DNA of 64,000 nt from Sapria himalayana (GCA_029783825.1 JAREIK010002261.1:69157-133156), one strand, 5' to 3'; positions 26,404 to 39,337 are shown, counted from the stretch's first letter. The notes: generated by a model from the letters alone, not told the origin. A program made the numbers and translations.

Positions 26404-26418
26404 TACTACAAGAAAATG
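26404..26418 (+). repeat. Left terminal inverted repeat of element 2
   Basis: TACTACAAGAAAATG differs from the consensus-like CACTACAAGAAAATG only at its first base. It directly follows the TATC array and pairs with 59145-59159. Confidence 0.8.
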
Positions 26419-27258
26419 TTCATTTAGCCAGGGAATTTTAGCTCGGGATCAATCTCTAGCTAAATTACGATGGATTTTTTAGGGAATAGAAAGTAATTTA
26501 TGATTTTTCATTGAATTAAAACTTGCAACGAATTTACGACGGATTAGTGATAAAATATTTTTCGTAAATTTAACTCATAAAAAGTGGGGAATTTAGCAAC
26601 AAATTAGAGATGGAATATTTTTGTATATTCCGCTCAAGAAAAGTGGGTAATTTAGCAATGGATAAGCAACAAAATATTTTCGTAAATTCCACTCAAAAAA
26701 AGCAGGGAATTTAGCAACGGATTTAGCGATAGAATTTTTCTAGCTAATAAAATCATGATATTGCGACGGATTTAATGATGCAATTTTCCTATCTAACATA
26801 ATCTCGAATTTAGCGATGGATTTTACCTCGCTAATTACATCCGGAACATAGCGATGGATTCCAGTGACAGAATTCTCTAGCTAATTATATCCAGAACATA
26901 GCTAATGATTTTAGTAATGGATTTTAGTGACGCAATTTCTCTAGCTAATTACATTCTGAAATATAGCTACGGATTTAGTGATGGAATTTCTTAGCTAATT
27001 ACATACTAAATTTATCGACAGATTTTAGCGATAGAACTTTCCTAGCCAATTACTTTTTAAATATAGTGATTAACTTTAGTGATGTAATTTCTCTAGCTAA
27101 TTAAATCCGGAATATAACGATAGATTTAGCGATGAAACTTTCCTAGCTAATTAAATCCAAAATATAGCGATGGATTTAGTGACTAAACTTTCCTAGCTAA
27201 TTAAATCCTAAATATAGCGACGGATTTAGCCATGACATTTCCCTAGCTAATCTTTAAT
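26419..27258 (+). repeat. Left CACTA subterminal repeats of element 2
   Basis: About 14 units of roughly 60 bp are of the form CTAGCTAATTAAATCC, then AAATATAGCGACGGATTTAG, then CGATGGAATTTTC. Spacing is fairly regular. The likely role is transposase binding. The array is repeated at 36142-36925 through the internal duplication. Confidence 0.85.
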
Positions 27259-28480
27259 TATTTTATTTTTTTTAATTTATTATTAATTTTAATATTTTAT
27301 TTAATTTTGTTTATTAATTATATGTTAATGGTCTATATATGAGTGATCCCTGAAAGACATATTCTCCTCGTAAAATTATAAAAAAGGATATTATAAATAA
27401 ATAATTTAAAAAATATAAAAAAAACAAAAAAATTATATTAATAAAGACAAATAACTATTTTTATGATGTATTAATTTTTAAAAAATTATACAAAATTTTT
27501 TTTAAAATTTATAATTAAAAACTAAAAATTTATATTAAAGTAAGATCAAATAATTAATTCTATAATTATAATAATTTTTTAAGATATTTTAAAAAATAAA
27601 TGAACATACATTATAATTTCTACTAATATAAATGATAAATAATATTTTGTATGATTAAATAGAAAATATTTTCAAAAATATTTGAATTGAAAAATAAACT
27701 AGTAAATATTAATATTATTATAAGTATAAAAAAATTTTATGATTATAAGAAACTTTTAAAAAAATAATTACAATAAAATTTAAAAATCTTGAATTATAAT
27801 ATAAATTAAATTTTTTAGTAAAATTAAAAGAAAATAAATTGATATTTAAAAATTAACACATAGATGTTTTCCTCTACTAAAATTTATAAAAATTAAATAA
27901 TTGAGTAATATTTTTACAATTAGCTTTTAATATTCAGTCTTTATTAAAATAATAAATATAATTTTTTTTAATTATCTTCTCACTTTAAGTAATTTATAGA
28001 ATTTTAAAATTTATAAATGATATCAAATAATAAAAATTTTTTGCCTTTAAAATTATTTCATATTATCTTCATAAAAATTAATACAAATTCTAATAAATGT
28101 ATAATCATAAAATATATATATATATTTTTTAACATAAAGAGTATTTAATAACTCTTAGGAGTAAGACTATAAGACATGTTATTTTTTCATGTATGTCTTA
28201 TCATATTAAGTTTGTAAATTTTGTAGCTTTTTTTTTGTTATAAGGCTAAATATTTATTTTTTGAAATTGTTTATATATTTAGTGTTTAGTTAATTTTATA
28301 ATTAAAAATGATAAGGTATTTATTTTTCATGTGTACCTTGCTACACGCACATGAATTTTGTTGAAAATATTTTGATAATAAATAAGCAAAATGAGTCTTT
28401 TTGTATTTTATATATTTATTGTTTATTTATTGTTTTTATAATGAAAAACATTTTGGTAATTTTATTAATTTTGGTAATTT
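27259..28480. other. Very AT-rich spacer
   Basis: Nearly pure A/T with no gene. The open frame at 28351-28566, a hydrophobic 71-residue peptide, is compositional and has no recognisable family; it is duplicated at 38022-38237. Confidence 0.6.
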
Positions 28481-28504
28481 TTGTAATTTTTTTTTCGGCT
28501 AAAC

Positions 28505-28835
28505 ATTTGTTGTCAAGACTTGAGAGACAACACCTAAGTCCTCTGCAGTCCGCCTCTATCTCTTGATACCGATTCATCAAACCCTAATCGAAGAGTAAGT
28601 GAGAATTTATTGTTGATTTGAGGTACATTTTCTACCCTAATTCTTTATCTATTATCTTAATGCAAGTGTGTGCGTTTTGATTCTGTTATTTTTTTTTCCA
28701 AAATTCTTCTTCTTTTATCACCACGGTATGCTTGGATTGCTTATATAAACTTATTCATATACATACTTCATTCATTTGTAATATAATGTGTTCTCATTGC
28801 GTAGATGTTGATGGTGCACATCAGGTATGCCAACT
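28505..28835 (+). pseudogene. Captured 5' end of a host gene (telo-box, splice-site-like junctions)
   Basis: A CT-rich leader-like stretch (CCTCTGCAGTCCGCCTCTATC) is followed by AAACCCTAATC. That matches the telo-box of many plant translation-related gene promoters and 5' UTRs. GAAGA|GTAAGTGAG then gives a near-perfect splice donor at 28593. About 200 bp later CATTGCGTAG|ATGTTGATGGTGCACATCAG|GTATGC looks like a short exon with acceptor and donor. The gene of origin was not recognised. It is duplicated at about 38176-38506. Confidence 0.4.
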
Positions 28836-31083
28836 TGATATCTACATCAATATACATAACTATATATAAATAGTATTCATAAACATCAATATGCATGTTT
28901 GATATAATTCGAATTTCTTATATAAGTGTATTTTACTATAACTATAACTATAAAAATAATATACATAAACATAACTATATATAAATATAACATCATATAT
29001 TAAATATACATACATACATACATATAAATAAATAAATATATATATATATCATAATTCTATATATGATTCATTCAATATACATGTTGTGTATTTCAAATAT
29101 AATTAGTATTATACAGATAACTTTATATACATATTTTACACAAATAAAGTTATTCTGACTTTATGATAATTTTTTAATAATATATATTTAAAATTTGTAA
29201 GTCATTATTATGAAATACACGTTTAATAAATTTGCATTATAAAAATATCTATTATTCCATAATGACGTGCCTACCCAATAAGTATAATTAAATTTGTAAA
29301 CTATATTTTATACATGGCTTTATGTATAGGGAAAAACATACGCTTATAAAAATGGAAGAGTCTATTTAATATTTGTAAATTTAAAGTATAGTAACATTAA
29401 TATCTATTAATATCAAATTAATATCTCTAAATATTTATTGACTGGTTTCAATTAGTTCAAATAAAATGTAATAGCCTTTATGTATACTGATACTAATTTA
29501 CAAGACATTTAAATACATGTATATATTTGACTATACTTTAATTACTATGTTTAAATAAATGCCACATAGGCTCCCTTATAAATACCCTAGCTTTGACTAT
29601 CAATATGATTCATACTGGATTAAAATATATAAGATATCTAGCTCATCTGACATACATACATACTTACATATATATATATATTTATTTATTTATTTATTTA
29701 TTAATTTATTTATATGTATATTAATTATATGTTGTTATATTTATATATAGTTATGTTTAAGTATACTATTTTTATAGTTATAGATATAGTAAAATACACT
29801 TATATAGGAAATTCAAATTATATCAGACAAGCATATTGATGTATAGTTATGTTTAAATACAGTTATTGATATGAGGAACTTAAATGTATAAAGATTTATA
29901 CATTTATATATAACTATATATAAATGTATTTAATAATACATATATGAACATATTACTATATATAAAAGTATTTATCTACATCAATACCTATACATAGCCA
30001 TATTTCTAAATATATATGATTACATTAAAAACTATATATAACTACAACTACAACATGTATAACTACATGCTTTAGAAACTTGATATCCATTTATATCATT
30101 CATCTCATTCATACATGTTTTTTTTGGATATTATATACAACTTTATCATTTTCCCATATATTTTAGGAACTTAAATTTAATTTTATCAACCTTAGATGTA
30201 TTTTTATTGTATTTTTATATGTTTTTATAAATCATTATGATTTAATATGTTTAGGGTTTGTATTTTTGTTTTACTTAATATCATTTAACTAAAATTGATT
30301 TCTTATAAAATGTTCATTTTTAAAAATTCATGTTGTAAATTTCAAAACAAATAGTAATATGTTAGTGTAATTAATATTATAAAATATTTCTAATATATAT
30401 ATATATATGATGTAGTTTAAATTTACAAAGATAAAAATTTTAGAATAAAATTTATTTACAAAATAAAATTTTCACCTCATAATATGCAATATGTTATATT
30501 TATTATAAATAAACAAAGTTGAAATGTATCTATTAATTACAAAAAAAAACATTATCATGTATTCAATTTGAAAAAAAATTTAAAAATTATTATTTAAAAA
30601 AAAATTCATATATTTATACGGTCATTTAAATATGTTTAATAAAATAAATAAAATAATTACTTGTAGAAAAATTTACTCATATATTAATATAGTAATCTAT
30701 TTTATTTGAACATAATTAAAGAAATAATTGATTTTTTATAAAACATTAAAGGCATGTATTTATATGCACTACATTATATTTGTTGAATATTAAAGTTTAT
30801 AAAAATTTATTAATAACAATAAATAATAGGTACAAATTTATCATAGACATTAATATTTTAATAAAAAAAATTATATAGAAAAACAAAAATAATATTATAT
30901 ATTTATGAACTATATTTTCATTTTTAACGTAATTGTAAAAACAAAATAATTTACAAATATTCCAACATCATTTAGTTATTTATTTGAGTATATGATAATT
31001 ATGTTAATATAAATATTAAAAAAACAACTATTTGAATAAAATAGAAGCTCATATATTTAATTCATAATTTCATTTCACGCATT
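28836..31083. other. AT-rich spacer with ATAC and AT microsatellites
   Basis: No gene. It contains TACATACATACATACA near 29006-29025 and (AT)7 followed by TTTA repeats at about 29668-29715. The corresponding AT run in copy 2 is hugely longer (39341-39406). Confidence 0.6.
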
Positions 31084-31091
31084 AATATGCT

Positions 31092-34000
31092 TAGAGGTGT
31101 CAAACGGGCCGGGCCGACATGGCCCGGCCCGTTTTAAACCAGCATGATCGTGCTACCGTGCCGGGCCGGGCACGACACGGTTCCTGTACCATGCCGTGCC
31201 CTGCCCGGCACGGTTTAAAAATACGAGCGGGCCCGGCCTGGCCATATAGGCCGGGGCAGAGGTTGACCCGAGTGGCCGAGCCCGAGTCCTGATACTGAGA
31301 GTGAGTCGTGAGAGAGAGGCAGGGCCAGGGGCAGGCGCAGGCCGGAGGCCGCACGGACATGCAGACTTTTGTTTTTTTTTTAAATTTATATATTGTAAAT
31401 TTTATTGCTTAAGGTTAAGTGTAGTGTATTAATTATTAAATATAATTTTTTAAAAAATGTTAAAAATTAAAATTAAATAAAAAAAACAAATTTTAGAAAA
31501 GTATTTTTTTATCAAATTCAAATTAGTTTAGCTTTTATTATATTTATTAATTATATATTAAAGTTATTAATTTTTAAAATAAAATTTAAATCATAAAAAA
31601 ATAAATCAATACATTATGTTAGTAAAAATTAAAATTAAAAAAAAAATTAAACTACACAAATGAAAAATTATCAATCATGCATTTGAAACCGATGGTCCGA
31701 ACAAAACAAGTATAAGTTTCAACACAACGCACAAACAAAGCGTATAAATACAATGAATAAAAAAACATCGAAAAAAAACAGTAGATCAGCATCAATCATC
31801 AAGCGGCATATCATGAGAATCAACAGCCGCAACATCAAGATCAGTATCATATGGATCATTATCATCGGCAATCAGCTCATCCGCCATCCTAGTGGATGTG
31901 GATGCGACTGCAGTGTCTGTCCCAGTCCCAGCTTCAGCACGATCATGGATGCTAAACCTTGATTCCTCCCAATCATTCAAACATGCCAAGGCCTCAACCA
32001 TATCTGGACATAATCTCGATCTCCTATCCGAAATCACGTTCACTGCAACAGAAAAACAGACTCCGATGCTATGCTCGACACCGGAGGAGTCAGTAGATCC
32101 CGTGCCATCCTAGATAGCACGGGATAGGTGGACTCATATGATTTCCACCACTGTAATAAATCAAGATTCTTAGTATTAGAATGTGATAGGATTGAGCAGT
32201 TATCGCTATCTAAGCACCGAGATAACTCGCTCCTATATGATGGTCGACCCCTACGTTTCCCCCTCGCTAGCTGAATGGAATAATCATCATCTCCGAACAA
32301 TGTATCAATGTCCGTAATCACAGTCTCACCACCACCACCACCACCACCATACCTAGTATCGTAGTATGTGAATAGGTCAGTCAACTTATCGTAAATGAAC
32401 CCTTTAGGTGGCTCTTCCAGGTTCATGCACAAGGAAATGAAAGTCAGGGTGTTTTCTACCCCTTCCACCTTAGCCCTAGGGTCCATGCATGTAGCGTGGC
32501 AATAAAGAGATGGAAAGGTAGACCAGTACTTCAAGTACTTGGTCTCTATCTCTGCAACCATATGGCTAAGAGTCGAGTCAGCTCGATACTTCCTAAACAT
32601 GCTACTAATGTTGCATATGCACCGGAGTGCAATGCAAGTGGTGGGCGTATAAACCGACGAACACATGTTTGTCGTGTCATAAAATATCTTCAGGAATTTC
32701 ATAAATGAAATTTTTGAAGCCCAGTCAGTGTCGTCAATAATAAGTTCGTCACTCTTACTATTGACGTAGTCGGATATCACGTTTTCGTATCCAACACATG
32801 ATTCCAACATCAGGTACGTGTAATTCCAACGATGTCTCACATCCGATTAGAATTTTTTCTTCTTAAGATTCACAGACAAACATAGAGTACCAAACTCTTG
32901 TTGTCTGCGACGAGTGCGAATATACTTGAGTGCATTGCGTATATTTTCCAACGCGGGGGAACACACCTTCATACCCGCTTGAACTATCAGGTTAATCACA
33001 TGACACATGCATCTGACATGAAAGATCTCTGCTAATGGTGCGTCTCTAATATTCCTAACAAACATATTGATCGCTACTCCATTATTAGAAGCATTATCGA
33101 AAGGGACACTAAAAATTTTATTTTGAATTTTATATTCCCTAAATATTTTCATCATACACTCAAAAATGGCCGGGCCATCATGAGGATGAAGAATCTCAGT
33201 GAATCCTAAAATTTTTTTATTGATTGTCTAGTTAGAATCTACATAGTGACTCGTGAGACATGCATAAGAAGAATCATCGTGACTTGTCCATATATCGAAC
33301 GTCATGGACACCACTCCACTATATGCCATAAATTCCTTAATAATTTTTTGTTTTTCTAACTTATATATCTTTAGTATGTAACTCATAGATGTGGACCTAG
33401 GAATCCTACGATAGGAAGGCTTAAAATAAGTCTGCATGATGTGCAATACACTCGGATCTTCCGAAAATCTGATCGGAAGACCCATCAATGTAATGAGCCT
33501 GGCCATGCCGTCCCTACCCAACTCGTTGGAGTATACGAAGGGAGTAAACTTTGAGACTTAACTCGATCCAGTCTCAAAAAATGTAGTGCCAAGTTGGGTT
33601 TGCCTAGGATCTAAGGGTCCATGTTTTTTGGTGCATAATTCGGCATGCCTCTAAAGGTGCCCAGTCCCACATGAACTCTTGCATGTTAAAAGTCTCATAC
33701 AATATTTGCACTGTGTCATTTCAAGTTCCTCACCTCTACTATTTTTTTGTGTTATGATTTTAAAATTAGTCCAAACTACAGAAGTCCTCCTAGTTTTTTG
33801 TTTTTTAGAACTTTGGGTTGAGACGACTGGAGAAACCAAAGTTTCAGCAGCCGCAGACGTCTGTGTAACACTGACATTTTCATTTTCCAAATTTAAATAG
33901 GTGTCAGGTGTATTTGTCATTTTTATGTTTTTTATTTTTTCCTAAGTTTTTCTAGAGAGATAAGATTTAGAGAGAGAAAGTAAATAAAAACGTAAAATAA

Positions 34001-34626
34001 ATTACCCGGTAAAAGTAATGAGGTCAGTCACGTGCAAGGTGCACCGCAGGAAGCTCTGATGTTCAGAACTCAAGTCGAGTTTCACGAAAATCCAAGCCGA
34101 AATAAAAATCACGAGGCCCGAGAGAGAGATGCACGGTTTATGTGAGAGAGAGAAAGTTTTGAGAAGTTTTATGTTTTTGAAAAACATAAATGTTATAGGG
34201 AGGGGGGTAGAATATATAGATTAAAGATATTAATTTTTTATAAAAAAGTTATTTTTTTATATTTTTTTGATTTTTAATATATAATTTGGTGGCAGAATCA
34301 TGAGGACCGTTGGATTCTGCCCCCTAGCCATTGGAGGCGAATCCAACGACTGTAATCCAAAATAATTTGAAAATTTTTTTTTCCCGTTGGGATTGGGTCG
34401 GGAGTCGGGACCGCGGGTCGGGTCAATTCAAACCCGACCCGCGGGCTTTATTTAGGGAGGGCCCGGGTCACGCCCAAGCGTGCCCGCCGCCCGCGTGATA
34501 CCTAAACGGCACGCGAAGATACCGTGATGGCGTGCCGTGCCCATGCACGAGCCGGGCCGGGCACGGCACGGGCCCGGGCAAGGTTTAAAAACGTGGCGGG
34601 TCGGCCCGGCCCATTTGACACCTCTA
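31092..34626 (-). mobile_element. hAT element, copy 1 (3.5 kb, complete ends)
   Basis: The terminal inverted repeat TAGAGGTGTCAAACGGGCC at the left pairs with GGCCCATTTGACACCTCTA at the right, differing by one base. The element is flanked by a perfect 8 bp target duplication AATATGCT (31084-31091 and 34627-34634). Just inside each end is GC-rich self-complementary sequence (GGGCCGGGCC, CCCGGCCCG), a stark contrast with the surroundings. It carries a broken transposase gene on the minus strand. Boundaries are certain; mobility would need outside transposase. Confidence 0.95.
31792..33920 (-). pseudogene. hAT transposase (BED finger + hAT dimerisation), copy 1
   Basis: About 709 codons, the normal size for plant Ac/Tam3-like (RICESLEEPER-type) transposases. 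A BED zinc finger comes first (VWTNF... CKYC... GTGHL.RHAELC). Mid-protein motifs follow: FDIWTSHDDSSYACLTSHYV, FDNASNNGVAINMF, and DV.HRWNYTYLML. The C-terminal dimerisation domain has W...YPVLSRMARDLL and SIASESVF, then ISDRRSRLCPDMVEALACLN. Lesions: in-frame stops at 33651-33653 (inside the BED histidine region), 33558-33560, 33228-33230 (probably a former Trp) and 32847-32849. A frameshift lies near 32045-32060, likely one T lost from a T-run. A glycine run is encoded by a CCA repeat near 32328-32350. Confidence 0.93.
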
Positions 34627-34634
34627 AATATGCT

Positions 34635-35292
34635 TCACACACACACACGGATACACGAACACACATACACAAATATTTGTTTTAAATATAAAAAATTTAT
34701 AATATTTTATAAATTTGTACAATATATAATATTTTATTTTAATTAAATTTTCAAAATCAAAAAATTTTAAATACTTTTACACACACACACACAAACACAC
34801 ATATAATAGTTTCATGTGTGACTTTAAAAATACATTACGTATATAGGTATATGTGTGTGTTTGTGTGGGTGTACAGTAGTATATGCATGCATACAAGTAT
34901 ATACACACAACTTTGAAAATGTAGATACATGTGTGAGTATATACAAAAGTACAAAAATGAGTATGTTGATATTTAATGTATAGTAATGTATATGGATGTA
35001 TAAATGTGCGTGTGTAGGGTAATGTATATGCACATATATATTTATGCATATATATGTAAATATCAACATTAATTTTTAAAAGAAAAATTCTTGAGTACAT
35101 AAATATTAACATGTTCCACATATTTGTGAGACCAGGAGCAAAAAGTGATATTATTACAAGATACTAATAATCACCCATCTTTAATACTTAACCCCAAAAT
35201 TTGATTAGAGTACTACTTGCAATGATAAGGTTCATTCAATATTACATACCATGGAGTTACATTTTCATTCAATACTATAATTTGTTTAAATA
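34635..35292. other. AT- and CA-rich spacer
   Basis: CA repeats near 34637-34648 and 34780-34800 are followed by TATGTGTGTGTTTGTGTGGGTG. The minus-strand frame at 34777-35121 is made from these microsatellites and is not a gene. Confidence 0.6.
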
Positions 35293-35715
35293 ATAGTCAC
35301 CCCAATTCCTTCTATTGTCGACAATGTAGAGACTGTTGGATACAAAAACATCTATTTCACTGTGTGGGATGTTGGGGGTCAAGACTAGATTCGTCCTTTC
35401 TGGAAAATTTACTTCCAAAATACCCATGGTATCATATTTTTGGTGGACAACAATGACAGAGATCAAGTTGTTGAAGCCAGAGATGAGTTGCATAGGATGC
35501 TAAACAAGGAAAACCTTCAAGATACAGTTTTGTTGGTGTTTCCCAATAACCAAGATCTTCCCAATGCGATGAATGTTGCTGAAATTAATGACAAGCTAAG
35601 ACTTCACTCTCTTCACCAATGCCATTGGCACATTCAGAGCACCTATGCTACCTCGGCGTAGGGCCTCTATGAGGGTCTTAATTGGCTTTCGAATTACATT
35701 GCCAGCAAGTCATAA
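35293..35715 (+). pseudogene. ARF1-type small GTPase retropseudogene, copy 1
   Basis: An intronless copy of an ADP-ribosylation factor covers roughly residue 43 to the C-terminus of a ~181-residue protein. It encodes [30 protein letters not shown] (the DxxGQ switch II motif), [35 protein letters not shown] (NKxD has become NNQD), [12 protein letters not shown] and LYEGLNWLSNYI. The N-terminus with the P-loop is missing. In-frame stops lie at 35386-35388, directly after GGQD, and at 35659-35661, with the natural-position stop at 35713-35715. Plant ARF genes are intron-containing, so absence of introns points to retroposition, then inclusion in the CACTA element. The sequence beyond 35715 may be former 3' UTR. 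Confidence 0.93.
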
Positions 35716-36141
35716 ACAATTTTAGCAGGATGATACAAACTTTGTTGACATATCTGGATGTAGATCTCATCTTTGCCTATTTTTCTTGAATTTTGTTCTG
35801 TTATATGGATGAAAACATATGTTTCTAGGGGGATTCAAATTGAATTTATATTTATATATTGCATGCTGAAATACAAGACTTCATTTACTTTGTTCTGATC
35901 TGTTGTAAGCTAAACATGTTTGTTTTCTAATTTCTGTTTTTTTGCCTTTGGATCCCAAAGGTATAAGAATATATAACTATAAATAATTGTCTTTGACTAT
36001 ATATAATACTATAAAATATTATACATAATTATATTTAAAAATATAATTAACAACATATATTTATTATATATTTTTATATATTAGTATATACAAATGTATT
36101 TTACCATATATATACCTATAGATAACTATAGGTATATATAT
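35716..36141. other. Likely ARF 3' UTR remnant and AT-rich tail to the duplication junction
   Basis: 35716-35960 has mixed composition typical of a plant 3' UTR (TTTTGTTCTGTTATATGGATG). From 35961 it becomes TATA-rich and ends at the tandem-duplication junction near 36141. Confidence 0.5.
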
Positions 36142-36925
36142 GATTTTTTAGGGAATAGCAAGTAATTTATGATTTTTCATTGAATTAAAACTTGCAACGA
36201 ATTTACGACGGATTAGTGATAAAATATTTTTCGTAAATTTAACTCATAAAAAGTGGGGAATTTAGCAACAAATTAGAGATGGAATATTTTTGTATATTCC
36301 GCTCAAGAAAAGTGGGTAATTTAGCAATGGATAAGCAACAAAATATTTTCGTAAATTCCACTCAAAAAAAGCAGGGAATTTAGCAACGGATTTAGCGATA
36401 AAATTTTTCTAGCTAATAAAATCATGATATTGCGACGGATTTAATGATGGAATTTTCCTATCTAACATAATCTCGAATTTAGCGATGGATTTTACCTCGC
36501 TAATTACATCCGGAACATAGCGATGGATTCCAGTGACAGAATTCTCTAGCTAATTATATCCAGAACATAGCTAATGATTTTAGTAATGGATTTTAGTGAC
36601 GCAATTTCTCTAGCTAATTACATTCCGAAATATAGCTACGGATTTAGTGATGGAATTTCTTAGCTAATTACATACTAAATTTATCGACAGATTTTAGCGA
36701 TAGAACTTTCCTAGCCAATTACTTTTTAAATATAGTGATTAACTTTAGTGATGTAATTTCTCTAGCTAATTAAATCCGGAATATAACGATAGATTTAGCG
36801 ATGAAACTTTCCTAGCTAATTAAATCCAAAATATAGCGATGGATTTAGTGACTAAACTTTCCTAGCTAATTAAATCCTAAATATAGCGACGGATTTAGCC
36901 ATGACATTTCCCTAGCTAATCTTTA
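36142..36925 (+). repeat. Internal second set of CACTA subterminal repeats
   Basis: This is the same array as 26473-27258, carried inside the element by the tandem duplication. It lacks the terminal CACTACAAG motif, because the duplication begins about 69 bp inside the end. Confidence 0.9.
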
Positions 36926-38175
36926 ATTATTTTATTTTTTTTAATTTATTATTAATTTTAATATTTTATTTAATTTTGTTTATTAATTATATGTTAATGG
37001 TCTATATATGAGTGATCCCTGAAAGACATATTCTCCTCGTAAAATTATAAAAAAGGATATTATAAATAAATAATTTAAAAAATATAAAAAAACAAAAAAA
37101 TTATATTAATAAAGACAAATAACTATTTTTATGATGTATTAATTTTTAAAAAAATTATACAAAATTTTTTTTAAAATTTATAATTAAAAACTAAAAATTT
37201 ATATTAAAGTAAGATCAAATAATTAATTCTATAATTATAATAATTTTTTAAGATATTTTAAAAAATAAATGAACATACATTATAATTTCTACTAATATAA
37301 ATGATAAATAATATTTTGTATGATTAAATAGAAAATATTTTCAAAAATATTTGAATTGAAAAATAAACTAGTAAATATTAATATTATTATAAGTATAAAA
37401 AAATTTTATGATTATAAGAAACTTTTAAAAAAATAATTACAATAAAATTTAAAAATCTTGAATTATAATATAAATTAAATTTTTTAGTAAAATTAAAAGA
37501 AAATAAATTGATATTTAAAAATTAACACATAGATGTTTTCCTCTACTAAAATTTATAAAAATTAAATAATTGAGTAATATTTTTACAATTAGCTTTTAAT
37601 ATTCAGTCTTTATTAAAATAATAAATATAATTTTTTTTAATTATCTTCTCACTTTAAGTAATTTATAGAATTTTAAAATTTATAAATGATATCAAATAAT
37701 AAAAAATTTTTTGCCTTTAAAATTATTTCATATTATCTTCATAAAAATTAATACAAATTCTAATAAATGTATAATCATAAAATATATATATATATTTTTT
37801 AACATAAAGAGTATTTAATAACTCTTAGGAGTAAGACTATAAGACATGTTATTTTTTCATGTATGTCTTATCATATTAAGTTTGTAAATTTTGTAGCTTT
37901 TTTTTTTGTTATAAGGCTAAATATTTATTTTTTGAAATTGTTTATATATTTAGTGTTTAGTTAATTTTATAATTAAAAATGATAAGGTATTTATTTTTCA
38001 TGTGTACCTTGCTACACGCACATGAATTTTGTTGAAAATATTTTGATAATAAATAAGCAAAATGAGTCTTTTTGTATTTTATATATTTATTGTTTATTTA
38101 TTGTTTTTATAATGAAAAACATTTTGGTAATTTTATTAATTTTGGTAATTTTTGTAATTTTTTTTTCGGCTAAAC

Positions 38176-38506
38176 ATTTGTTGTCAAGACTTGAGAGACA
38201 ACACCTAAGTCCTCTGCAGTCCGCCTCTATCTCTTGATACCGATTCATCAAACCCTAATCGAAGAGTAAGTGAGAATTTATTGTTGATTTGAGCTACATT
38301 TTCTACCCTAATTCTTTATCTATTATCTTAATGCAAGTGTGTGCGTTTTGATTCTGTTATTTTTTTTTCCAAAATTCTTCTTCTTTTATCACCACGGTAT
38401 GCTTGGATTGCTTATATAAACTTATTCATATACATACTTCATTCATTTGTAATATAATGTGTTCTCATTGCGTAGATGTTGATGGTGCACATCAGGTATG
38501 CCAACT
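38176..38506 (+). pseudogene. Captured 5' gene end with telo-box, copy 2
   Basis: Duplicate of 28505-28835, keeping AAACCCTAATC, the GAAGA|GTAAGTGAG donor-like site and GCGTAG|ATGTTGATGG...CATCAG|GTATGC. It differs by at least one base (GAGCTACAT here versus GAGGTACAT). The origin is unknown. Confidence 0.4.
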
Positions 38507-39337
38507 TGATATCTACATCAATATACATAACTATATATAAATAGTATTCATAAACATCAATATGCATGTTTGATATAATTCGAATTTCTTATATAAGTGT
38601 ATTTTACTATAACTATAACTATAAAAATAATATACATAAACATAACTATATATAAATATAACATCATATATTAAATATACATACATACATACATATAAAT
38701 AAATAAATATATATATATATATCATAATTCTATATATGATTCATTCAATATACATGTTGTGTATTTCAAATATAATTAGTATTATACAGATAACTTTATA
38801 TACATATTTTACACAAATAAAGTTATTCTGACTTTATGATAATTTTTTAATAATATATATTTAAAATTTGTAAGTCATTATTATGAAATACACGTTTAAT
38901 AAATTTGCATTATAAAAATATCTATTATTCCATAATGACGTGCCTACCCAATAAGTATAATTAAATTTGTAAACTATATTTTATACATGGCTTTATGTAT
39001 AGGGAAAAACATACGCTTATAAAAATGGAAGAGTCTATTTAATATTTGTAAATTTAAAGTATAGTAACATTAATATCTATTAATATCAAATTAATATCTC
39101 TAAATATTTATTGACTGGTTTCAATTAGTTCAAATAAAATGTAATAGCCTTTATGTATACTGATACTAATTTACAAGACATTTAAATACATGTATATATT
39201 TGACTATACTTTAATTACTATGTTTAAATAAATGCCACATAGGCTCCCTTATAAATACCCTAGCTTTGACTATCAATATGATTCATACTGGATTAAAATA
39301 TATAAGATATCTAGCTCATCTGACATACATACATACT

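Larger units (their letters stand above)
26473..36141 (+). repeat. 9.7 kb segmental tandem duplication, copy 1
   Basis: Copy 1 starts at GATTTTTTAGGGAATAGAAAG (26473) and runs to the junction near 36141, where CTATAGGTATATATAT joins directly to GATTTTTTAGGGAATAGC. Everything inside is repeated in order in copy 2 at an offset of 9669 bp, rising to 9723 bp as small indels accumulate. Contents are subterminal repeats, AT-rich DNA, a telo-box fragment, a hAT element and an ARF retropseudogene. Confidence 0.95.

Noticed and set aside
26419..27258. CRISPR-like regularly spaced repeats
   Set aside because: Units are degenerate direct and inverted motifs without unique equal-length spacers, they abut transposon ends, and the DNA is plant nuclear. 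They are CACTA subterminal repeats.
28351..28566. 71-codon hydrophobic peptide, duplicated at 38022-38237, a possible small membrane protein
   Set aside because: Both copies arise from the segmental duplication, so their identity is not evidence of selection. The sequence is AT-rich with no family match.
31100..31360. 86-codon frame and its copy at 40815-41075
   Set aside because: It is in the GC-rich terminal region of the hAT element, outside the transposase, with no recognisable domain.
34777..35121. 114-codon frame and its copy at 44500-44844
   Set aside because: It is composed of CA/TA microsatellite sequence; the Tyr/His/Thr pattern follows the repeat.
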